Shown piece by piece: positions 12,375 to 22,900 of a DNA stretch of 64,000 bases; position 1 is the stretch's first letter, and each line of letters begins with the position of its first letter. The stretch is from Thoreauomyces humboldtii (lineage: Eukaryota; Chytridiomycota; Chytridiomycetes; Spizellomycetales; Powellomycetaceae). The notes below the pieces were generated by a model that was not told the origin of the DNA, did no database searches, and worked only from the letters and a program-made list of their open reading frames with translations. Location of the stretch: positions 1 through 64,000 of the forward strand of contig JADGJA010000023.1 in NCBI GenBank assembly GCA_027596035.1, in the 5' to 3' direction. Made by a program: the position numbers and the translations under genes.

Positions 12375-13260
12375 ATGTCTGATGCAAACAGCAGTCCCGT
12401 CCCTCGTCCATCGCGTCGAAGCACCGAAAAGACGTCCCGGATAGGCTCGTCGGACACTGGTGGACGAGCGAGACCCTTCAGCAGCGCGGTAGACGACGTT
12501 CCAGTCCGAGCGGAACCAGCACCACCGTCCCAGCCACCCGGAGACAAGGACGCTCGGAAATCCAAGCCCCGCCGCGTGCGGGAGTCAGAGAAGGGGGACG
12601 GGGAGCGACCGGAGAAGCTGCAGGCGGCCAGGAGCGGTTGGGATCTGGGGGAGGCTGTCGGAGACGGAAAGGAGAGGAAAAGTAAAGCACGGGCATCGGA
12701 TGATGACGATGACGACGAGGGGATGGGGAATGGAGTTCGGAAAGAGAAGCTCAAGTGAGTCTTCTTTGGGGTTTTGTCGAGGTTCTGTCCCACGTGCTGA
12801 TGCGCTCTGTTTTCGGTCAGGAAACACACAACGATCGGCCGAGGGGCAGGAGGGGGAGGAGGAGGAGTGGAGGAGGCAGTCACCATTATAATCCCGGATT
12901 TAGAAGACGTGCAGGACGACGAGATGCTGGTCACCGTGGCCGCTGCTCCTGCGATCAAAGTGAATAGATTTCGTACGATGCACGAACTCGACGGCGAACT
13001 CCTCGCTAGCACCGGGCAACTTATAGAGGTAATACCATAATACCCAATAACCACTTTATGCTCTTTGCAATCCTTATGATCTCTGACCTGGTACCAAACT
13101 TCAGCCACCAACGTCGCTAGCAGGAATAGACGTTTCGCTTCTGGTCTCCATGGCGTTGAATCCTCCGGATCAGCTCGCCGAGCCGGATGTCCCTTGGGAC
13201 TGGGACGTCACTTTTACAGAGGTCACCAGCAACCTCAATTTGACCGGGGTTACCGCATGA
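12375..13260 (+). CDS. IFT43: Intraflagellar transport protein 43 (IFT-A subunit)
   Basis: IFT43 is a small subunit of the IFT-A complex that drives retrograde transport and membrane-protein entry in cilia and flagella. Exons are 12375-12754, 12821-13028 and 13105-13260, giving 247 aa. The first 126 residues are disordered and charged (PSRRSTEKTSR; a DDDDDDEG run). The conserved C-terminal part carries TIIIPDLEDVQDDEMLVTVA then APAIKVNRFRTMHELDGELL, and GIDVSLLVSMALNPPDQLAE followed by DVPWDWDVTFTEVTSNL. These match the family blocks IPDLEEVQ, AAPPSIQ.KRV.TY.DLD and a WDWD..FTEV end. Animal IFT43 is about 210 aa; the difference is in the disordered part. It implies that this organism builds a flagellum. 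A 376-aa ORF on the opposite strand (11981-13111) is a shadow. Confidence 0.9.
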
Positions 13261-13371
13261 GATGATTTAGTTTCATGTCAATGCATATTAAAAGAACAAT
13301 CGTCGTAACCTTGGCACTGCATCAGCCGATATCAGCAACGGGCGAGATTGGTACCAGCGTACAACCAGCTG

Positions 13372-16300
13372 TCAGCAATCATAGCACGCCAAAACATTGT
13401 TCCCTTCTCCCCTCTCCTTCCTCTCCGTCAAAATGCTCTCATCTACATCCAAAACCTCCTGATATAGATGCTCCGGCTCGCACTCTCGCCGCATGCGTTC
13501 CAAATCCAGCTTTCCCAGCAATCCCACCAGGGCATCCATACGAGGCGCCCGGGACCGTTTCGAACCTTTCTCCGCCAACCCATCGGTGGCAGGCAAAAGT
13601 TGCTCTGCGATGACGCGATGCGTCTCCTGACGAACGATGCGAGAGTCGTCCACGATGGCCGCCGATATCAAATCGTCGCCGCCCACTTCCAGAAACCACG
13701 CGGGATCTCCCTGGTCATCCGGAACTGAGAAGAGGGCGGAAAGGAGTCGGACTGCTCCGACGCGTACTTCTGCGTCCACGTCCGCCATCAGGCGGGTCAT
13801 AGTTGATGCGTCGAGAGCTTGATGTTCAAGATTGAAAAGGATCGTGTCGGCTCGAGGCGTGCATACTAGGTAATGCAGGAGTTCGATGGCTGATCGCCGT
13901 ACAAGAGGTTCGTTGTCGAGCAGGGTGGTTTTCAAAATGTGTTGCACGAGTTGGTGGTCTAGACCCGTCGAAGATAAGTAGATGTGACCTCGAAGGTTCA
14001 TCGCGATCGATTTCATGGCTGTCAGACACGTGCTTCGAACGAAAGGTTCGGGATCGGCAATCAGAGTGATGGCAAGGTCCGGAAGTTTGCTAGCCAATGC
14101 GAATTCCAATGCCAGTTCGCGGGAAGAGGAATCTGTGGCAACATCATCAAACAGCTCGCGGATGAGGTCCAGAGTGGAGTCTCGGACGTCCCAGCGTGGA
14201 TCGCGCGAGAGGCCTGGCAGAACGGCTGCCTTCTGCAATAGGTCGATGTCATAAGGCATAATATAATCACGATCTCACATGGGAGTAGATCGCAACGAAC
14301 CTCTTCATGGGTAATCGCTGACGCTAACACGTGGTCATTGATAATCCGATGGAAGATCTCTAGCGCTAGCTTGACGTTTTGCGATCTGACTTTAGGGTTA
14401 CGCAGGCAGGAAAGCAACGAAAGTATAGACTGTGCATGACAGAGGTTAAAACCCCACGTTCTATCTATCCACTCACAGCTCGAGGGTCGCCCTCACCGGT
14501 CTTATCGCCTGTTCTTGACTCATGCTGTTGCTCAGAAGACCCGAAAGGGATAGTAAGAGCAATCTAGAGACTCTTTGATCTTCCTGTAACGACAAATGAC
14601 CGAGGGCATCGGCAGTGACAGCAAGCAGCTCGTCGGCTCTCTGAGGGTACAGTAAGTCTTCATAAAGTCTCACGCTTTGATAGCCAACCGATTCTTGGAG
14701 AAACTCACCCGAGGTCTCAGAGATGGAGCCATATTGTTGAAGGTTGTGAAAAGGCAGCATATAAACGTGTTGCCCAGAGCAGCACGAGATTGCGATGCGG
14801 TGGACTTTGTAAGGGCTTGATCAATCTAGTAAGGAGTCAGTCTTCCATGGCTGCCAAAGTTTAACGAAAAATTTCGCTACCTGCTGGAACAGACTCCGAG
14901 CTATTGCATTGAGAACCTCGGCGCCCTCAACCACTACCGCATTGAGCGGTCGCTCGGCACTGACGAGGTGGAAAATGGCAATACAGGTGTCCACAATCCA
15001 GTCGACGAGGGAAATCTGGGCCGTCCGCATTGCCAATACAGCGAGTATGTGAAGGGCATCGAATACAATTGCCAAGCCTTTGACGGGTTCCAATTCTACG
15101 GTCAAGAGCGGAAAGACGTAGGTACTGGCGAAATAGTGGAAGGCTAGCACTGAGTTGTCAGATCTGGCCAGTCCATGAAGAGTATCGGTCACCGCTCATA
15201 CCTTGCTCAGCTGATGAAACATCAGACTCCGTAGCGCCGAATTCCGAATGCCCAACCAAGAGAGTCATAGGCTCTGGGGCCCAAGCAAGGATCACTTTTA
15301 ACGAGTCATACACGCGGTTTCGCATGATGCGATCAGGATCCGAGAGTAAATCGCAGCAAAGTTTGATCTGCAACGATCTTGAGTAAATGAACTCTTCCAA
15401 GCAGAAGCATAGCGTTCATCAACGCAATTACCAGCTCCCCGTCTCTGAGAAAGCGATATGCGGTAAGCGCCTTCGAATTGGACAGTATCCATATGAGTTC
15501 GAGGGCAGCCAGTCTTCCGCCGGGCGGACCAGAGTCAGATAACCACGTTCCCAAGGTCGGATAGAGCTTCCCAGACACCACAACACTGGCCGAGAGCTGG
15601 TGGTAGTAAGATGGTGTTCCATCAATGGATTCTGGGTGATTTATGATTGCTACGAGCAGGTGAGAACTGGCGGTCACCACCTGCCGACATGCTTCTGGTT
15701 TAGCCAGTTTCCGTCAGAAAATGTGAGTGGTAGGTCCTCACGTATAGGCTTGGACAAATTAAAGATTCGAGGAGAATTCCAGGAAGCTGACCGGTTCCTG
15801 CAAGCCTGCGTGGGGTTCAGCACATAGGGCAACGAAAGACATGTCAAGCGGCTCGACCGTACACACACCATTTGGCAGCTAGTTCAGTAGATAGGGAGAG
15901 CGACAAGGCCTGAATGCAAGCATATCTGAGCTGCGGTGGGCTTTCTGTTGCACACAGCTGCATAATAATGTAATCCAGTATCGGCTTTCGGCTTTCGTAG
16001 GTTTCCGCAAATACTCTTTCATTTCGCAGGACCAAGTGTCCTACAAGTCGAGCCTTTGAGTGCTTCCGTATCAAAGCTCTCTTCGTCGTTTGCCTAACGA
16101 AAGGACAAGCTTGATACCAAAAAAGCGCAAAGCAAGAGATGTCACACGGTAATCGTCATGCAGGAGACTGTCCTGCAAAGACCCTTGAAAGCCTCAGATA
16201 GGGACATCCGGGTAACCGGCGCGGACGGTAGTATGGGAGCGTATGTCTACCTGGATGACTTGCAATGCCTGATGCCTGGTTATCAGCCATTCCACATGGT

Positions 16301-16528
16301 CTGGACCTCTATCAGCGTGGGACTGAAGAAAGGACAAAAGTTTCTCGTGACGGGCTGGGTCGGCAATGTCCTGAAAGCGACTCGGGTCGTAAGCTGCGGG
16401 AGATTGACGTCGACTTTGGCGGCGGTAATGGTAATTACAGGGTTAAGTGTGGGTAGAGTCGAAAGGATGGCATGCAACCTTTCCTCCTCCTCATCGCTGA
16501 ACAGAGCAGCAGCAGCAACAACAACCAT
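13372..16528 (-). CDS. HEAT/ARM-repeat protein, probable BRAT1 family
   Basis: A multi-exon helical-repeat protein. The likely start is at 16528 (MVVVAAAALFSDEEEERLHA) and the stop at 13372-13374. Recognisable coding blocks lie at about 16528-16080 (several small exons, including HADRGPDHVEWLITRHQALQ), 16074-15870, 15680-15340, 15330-14830, 14760-14480, 14417-14290 and 14259-13372. The last exon has HEAT-like repeats (PRWDVRDSTLDLIRELF; DPEPFVRSTCLTAMKS; DVDAEVRVGAVRLL). Then come a short spacer and VGLLGKLDLERMRRE..LYQEVLDVDESI, and the protein ends ACYDC. The order of HEAT repeats, a LDLE..R helix and a cysteine-containing C-terminus resembles animal BRAT1, which works with INTS9/INTS11. 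Family assignment is by pattern, not alignment; it could be another HEAT protein. Splice sites in the 5' half are only approximate. Confidence 0.55.
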
Positions 16529-16967
16529 TCCCCATTGGCTTTCGGTCAGAATGAGCGAGAGAGAGGGTGAGAGAGAGCGAGAGACCGAGAGACAGAGAAC
16601 GGTTCTTGTCCACATCTTCGGATTTTCATGAACCTGCACAGCCCCTTAAGCCTCTCCCGTCCCTCCACCTCCTCCTCGTCCTCCTCCTCCTCCTCCTCCC
16701 ATGCAGTTCGGTCGGTAGTTTCGAACATCTACATATCGTCAATAACACCAGTGGGTGCAACAGGACGACCTTGGTATCCCACCACCCGCTCTATCATGCT
16801 CTGCATCACCCCTTTCGCTGATCTCTCTTTTCTCCGCAGATCTCTTCTCCCTTCCCAGTCTTCCCAGTCTTCCCACGGGGGATTTGCTTCCTCGTCTTAC
16901 AAGGCACAACAGTTTCCCACTACCCCACTATCACCACCTCTGCTATCAGCAGCAGCATAGCATTGCA
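16529..16967. promoter_or_regulatory. Divergent BRAT1-like / BRR2 upstream region with simple repeats
   Basis: It holds a GA-rich stretch (about 16553-16600, many GAGAGA units) and a CTC/CCT trinucleotide run (about 16669-16700), followed by CT-rich sequence before the BRR2 start. The long plus ORF is open from 16755, but the conserved N-terminus begins at 16968. Confidence 0.45.
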
Positions 16968-19900
16968 ATGGCCGAAGATGTTCAACGTGCTAATCAGTAC
17001 CAGTACACGGCAAACAGCAACCTGGTCCTGCAGGCGGACCGTTCGGCTCTGCCTCGCCGTGACCAGGAACCCTCCGGAGAACCAGAAACTCTGGCTGGGC
17101 GCATAGACCTCAGGAAGATGGGCGACCGCGTCCAACGCAGCATCCAGGAGCAGAAGGACAGGGTCGAGAAGAAGCGCAAGGAAAAGTCTGAGAGGATGAA
17201 GAAGAGCGGAGCAGAGCGCGCCGCCAAAAAGTCCAAGAAGGGAGTTCATCACGGTGGGCATGGCGGCATCCTTGCAGCGACCGACGACTTTGAGTCCGAA
17301 GACTACCGACCACGGACGAAGGAGACCACGCAAGCGTTCGAGCTCGTGCTGTCCTTCCTGCAGCACCTCCTGGGCGATATCCCTCAGGATGTCCTGCGAG
17401 GAGCTGCCAACGATGCACTCTCGGTCCTCAAGGACGACGGAAAGAAGGACTTCGACAAGAAGAAGGAGATCGAGGAACTCGTGTCGAGCCAAATGTCGTC
17501 GGACCGCTTCGCCCAGCTCGTCAACCTCGGCAAGCGCATCACCGACTACAGGCCCGGGGAAGGCGCGGACGAGCAACAAGGCGGCGACGACGCTACCGCT
17601 CGGGAGGGAATGGACGAGGACCACGGTGTGGCGGTGGTGTTCGACGAGGAGGACGACGAGTCTGAGGACACCGACGACGAGTACGAAGTTCGCGAAGAAG
17701 AATCTGATGACGACCAGCAGGACAGTGCGGGACAGGATGATGACCAGGCTGCTCCAACGGTTCTCAAGCCCGTTGGAGCCGACGGCGAGGATGATGAAGG
17801 TGGCACGGACATGGATATGGACGAGTTTACCGACGTGATTCATTCCGGAGCAGCATCTGCACAATCTTCGGCATTTGGTGTCATGCCGAAGTCATCCATC
17901 GAGCGGGTCAAGGCGCACGATGTCGACGCCTTTTGGGTGCAACGAACTATCGCGTCGCACTACGCAGATGCGCACACAGCTCAGGCCAAGACGACAGCGG
18001 CGTTTGATGTGCTCTCTTCAGCAACAAACGCACGTGATTGCGAGAACGAGCTGATGGCTTTGTTTGACTACGACAACTTTGCCCTGGTCAAGCTTCTGAC
18101 TCAGAATCGCGATGTCATCGTTTGGTGCACAAAATTGGCGAAAGCTGCATCGCCGGAAGAGCGTCAGCAGGTCGAGGCCGAGATTCAAGCGCTCGGCCTC
18201 GGTCACATTTTGGAGCAGCTGCAGGTTGCCCCCACTCGTCGGGATGTTGACAAAAACAGACGAGGAGTCGTCGAAATGGACTTGGATGTGAAGCCAGAGG
18301 CCAATAGGCCTATCTCATTTGATCTTAAGAAGCCTACTCCTACGGACTCTATTGTTGTACCAAAAGCTGTCCTTGATATCGAAGCTCTCGCCTTCCAGCA
18401 AGGGGGGCACCTCATGTCGAACAAGAAGTGCACGTTACCTGCAGGAACCTTTAAGCGCGATAAGAAGGGCTACCAGGAAGTTCATGTTCCTGCTCCCAAG
18501 GCAACTCCCATGAGGGACGGCGAGAAACTTGTCTCCATTGCCGAGCTTCCCGAGTGGGCACAGGGAGGCTTCCAAAATGCGAAGTCGCTCAATCGAGTTC
18601 AGAGCAGGATCTACCCTATCGGCTTTGGCACCGACGAGAACCTCCTTATCTGCGCGCCCACTGGTGCGGGTAAGACGAACTGCGCTATGCTCACGATCCT
18701 TCGCGAAGTCGGCAAGTACCGCAACGAAGAGACGGGGCAGATTGCTTTGGACGCTTTCAAGATTATTTATATCGCACCCATGAAAGCTTTGGTTGCTGAG
18801 ATGGTTGGCAACTTTTCTGCGCGATTGGAGAAGTTCGGAGTCAAGGTTGCAGAGCTCACCGGAGACCGGCAGTTGACCAAAGCTCAGATCGCCGAGACTC
18901 AGATTATCGTGACCACCCCCGAGAAATGGGACATCACAACCCGCAAGGCTACCGACCGCTCTTATACCAATCTCGTCCGTCTGCTCATCATTGACGAGAT
19001 CCACCTGCTGCATGACGGTCGTGGACCCGTTCTTGAGAGTATCATCAGCCGAACCATCCGGCAGATCCAGCAGACGCAGGAGATGGTCCGGCTTGTCGGT
19101 CTCAGTGCTACTCTTCCGAACTACCAGGACGTCGCGCACTTCATGCGCGTGGATCCTGAGAAGGGATTGTTCTTTTTTGACAACAGCTACCGTCCTTGTC
19201 CTCTGAAGCAGCAGTACATCGGAATTACCGAGAAGAAGGCTCTAAAGCGCTTCCAGCTCATGAACGAAATTGCTTACGACAAGGTCATGGAAGAGGCTGG
19301 AAAGAATCAGGTTCTTGTATTTTGTCACTCTCGCAAGGAGACGGCAAAGACGGCCAAGGCCATCCGCGACATGGCCATGGAAAAGGACACTATTGGTCAG
19401 ATTCTCAAGCAGGACGGCGCGAGCCGTGAATTGCTTACTGAGATGGCTGCCACGGTGAAGAACCCTGAGCTGGCCGAAATGCTCCCTTACGGTTTCGCCA
19501 TTCATCACGCTGGAATGATCCGAGCCGATCGATCACTGGTGGAAGACCTGTTTGCCGAGGGACACGTTCAAGTCCTCGTCTCGACTGCCACACTTGCATG
19601 GGGTGTTAACTTGCCTGCGCATACGGTCATCATCAAGGGTACCCAGGTTTACAACCCTGAGAAGGGTCGATGGGTCGAACTATCCCCGCAAGACGTGTTA
19701 CAGATGCTTGGTCGCGCGGGTCGGCCGCAGTTTGACACCAACGGCGAGGGCATCATCATCACCACTCACGGTGAGCTCCAATACTACCTTTCTCTCCTCA
19801 ACCAGCAGCTTCCCATCGAATCGCAGTTTATTAGCAAGCTTTCCGACAATCTCAATGCCGAAATCGTTCTGGGGACAGTTCGGAACCGTGACGACGCAGT

Positions 19901-22900
19901 TCAGTGGCTGGGCTACTCATACCTCTATGTCCGCATGCTCAGGAACGGGCCATTGTACGGCGTTGGACCTGACGAGGCGGAGGCAGACCCATATCTTCTA
20001 CAAAAGCGTGTGGACTTGATCCATTCCGCCGCAGTGGTTCTCGACAAGTGCAACCTTATCAAGTACGACCGCAAGACTGGTCGGTTCCAAGTCACCGAGC
20101 TCGGCCGGATTGCTTCTCATTACTACATCAGTCACTCGTCTATGGCGACCTACAACAGCCACCTTAAGCCTACCATGACGCTCATGGACTTGTTCCGGTG
20201 CTTTGCCCTATCGGAGGAGTTCAAGTTCATCCCTGTCCGGGAAGAAGAGAAGCTCGAACTTGCAAAGATGCTCGAAAGAGTGCCCATTCCCGTTAAAGAG
20301 AGCATTGAGGAGCCGACTGCAAAAATCAACGTCCTCCTCCAGGCCCACATCTCGCAGCTCAAACTCGAAGGTTTTGCGCTTATGAGCGACATGGTCTATG
20401 TAACCCAGAGCGCGGGCCGAATCCTCCGTGCTGTTTTCGAGATCTGCTTGAAGCGAGGATGGGCACAGCTTTCCCGAAAGTGCCTCGATCTCTGCAAAAT
20501 GGTAGACAAACGCATGTGGCTTTCCATGAGTCCCTTGCGTCAAGTCCCTGGATTCCCTGCCGACGTCATCAAGAAACTTGAGCGTAAGGAGTTCCCGTGG
20601 GATCGCTACTACGATCTTAACCCGCAGGAACTTGGGGAGCTTGCCGGCATCCCTAAGGCTGGAAAACTCATCCACAAGGCTGTCCATCAGTTCCCAAAGG
20701 TTGAGGTCCAGGCTCACGTTCAGCCAATCACGAGGTCATTGCTGAGAATCGAGCTCACTGTTACCCCAGACTTCCAGTTTGACGCGAAGGTGTCTAATGG
20801 AGGAGCCGAAGCCTTCTGGGTCCTTATCGAGGATGTAGACAGCGAGATCATCCTCTACCACGACACCTTTGTGCTCAAACAGCGATATGCTGAGGAGGAC
20901 CACCATCTCACCTTTACCGTCCCGCTTTTCGAGCCCCTCCCGCCGAACTACTTCGTCTCCATCCTGAGCGACCGCTGGCTGCACTCCGAGACCCGTCTCC
21001 CGGTCTCCTTCAAGCACCTGATCCTTCCCGAGAAGTATCCTCCTCACACCGAGCTACTCGATTTGCAACCTTTGCCTGTTACCGCTCTGAAGAACAAAGA
21101 GTACGAGGCCGTCTTCTCTTCATGGCGACACTTCAACCCCATCCAGACACAGGTTTTCAATGCTCTGTACCAGTCAGACGAAAATGTTTTCGTCGGCGCC
21201 CCAGCGGGGTCTGGAAAGACCGTTTGCGCAGAGTTTGCGTTGTTCCGTCTCTGGGCCACTCGACCCAAGGCTCGCTGTGTGTATATCGCGCCCTTTGATG
21301 AGGTCGTTGAGCTCAAACTCTTCGAGTGGAAGGCCAAATTCGGGGGTATCCTCGGCGGCAAGAACATCGTCGCTCTCACAGGGGAGACGACCGGTGACCT
21401 CAAACTCCTCGAGACGGGCGACGTGGTGTTTGCGACACCACAGAAATGGGACATGCTCTCTCGTAGATGGAAGCAGCGCAAGAACGTCCAGACCGTTGGT
21501 CTCTTCATCGCGGATGAGATCCATATGATCGGCGGAGACGTCGGTCCTACTCTTGAAGTCGTCGTTTCTAGGATGCGGTACATCAGCGCGCAGACGGACA
21601 ACAAGATCCGCATCGTTGCTCTCGGTACATCTCTTGCAAACGCGCGCGACCTTGGAGAGTGGATCGGCGCAACCGGTCAAAGCATCTACAACTTCAAGCC
21701 GAGCGTCCGACCAGTACCTCTTGAGATTCACATCCAGGGCTACACGGTACCTCACTTTGCATCGATGATGGTTGCCATGACCAAACCAACCTATCTTGCC
21801 ATTACTCAACTGGCACCGGGAAAGCCTGCACTCATCTACGTGCCCAGCCGCAAGCAGGCCAGGCTGACGGCCGTTGACATCCTTACGTACGCTCTGGCGG
21901 AGGGGCAGGAGAAAAAGTTTCTCCATTGCTCCGACGACGACCTGGCTCCGTACCTAGCTAAAGTCCAAGACAGGACGCTGACAGAGACACTTGAGTACGG
22001 AGTCGCTTTCTACCACGAGGCGCTTAGCAAGAACGACAAGCGCATTGTCGAGAGCCTGTACGAGACTGGCGCTGTGCAAGTGGTCGTCGCTAGCAGAGAC
22101 ACCTGCTGGGGCATGAAACTCCGAAGTCATCTTGTGGTCATCATGGGTACCCAGTACTTTGAAGGCAAGGAGCACCGTTACGCCGACTACCCCATCACGG
22201 ACGTCCTGCAGATGATGGGATGTGCGACGCGTTCGGCTCAAGGTGACAACGGAGGTGCACGTTGCGTCCTCATGTGTCAGAGCATCAAGAAGGACTTTTA
22301 CAAAAAGTTCCTCCACGAGGCTCTCCCCGTCGAATCTCACCTCGATCACTTCATGCATGACCACTTCAACGCAGAGATCGTGACCCGTACCATCGAGAAT
22401 AAACAGGATGCTGTGGATTATCTGACTTGGACATTTCTCTACCGTCGCATGGCACTTAACCCCAACTATTACAACCTCCAAGGGATCACCCACCGACATC
22501 TTTCAGACCACCTCTCGGACCTCGTCGAGACGACCCTTGAAGAACTCGCCAACGGCAAGTGTATCGCCGTGGAGGATGAGGACGTCAGTCCTCTCAACCT
22601 TGGCATGATCGCCGCCTACTACTACATCAACTACGTCACTATCGAGGTGTTTTCCATGTCCCTAAACGAAAAGACAAAGATGCGGGGACTTCTACAGATC
22701 GTGGCGGCGAGTGCAGAGTTCGAATCCGTACCCATCCGACACCATGAGGACCAGGTCCTCAAACGGATCTACGACCGCTGCCCGGTCAAGGTGGATACCC
22801 CGAACTTCGACGACCCCCACTTCAAGACGAACGTCCTCCTCCAGGCACACTTCTCCCGAGTCCAGCTGCCAGCTGACCTCGAGAGCGACCAGAAAACCGT

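Noticed and set aside
11981..13111. 376-codon ORF on the minus strand
   Set aside because: It overlaps IFT43 and the RIIAD1-like exon, whose frames show family conservation; its own sequence is repetitive and unrelated to known proteins.
16920..17864. 314-codon minus-strand ORF opposite BRR2
   Set aside because: It is antisense to the charged N-terminus of BRR2 and is explained by biased codon use there. Other long antisense frames across BRR2 are treated the same way.
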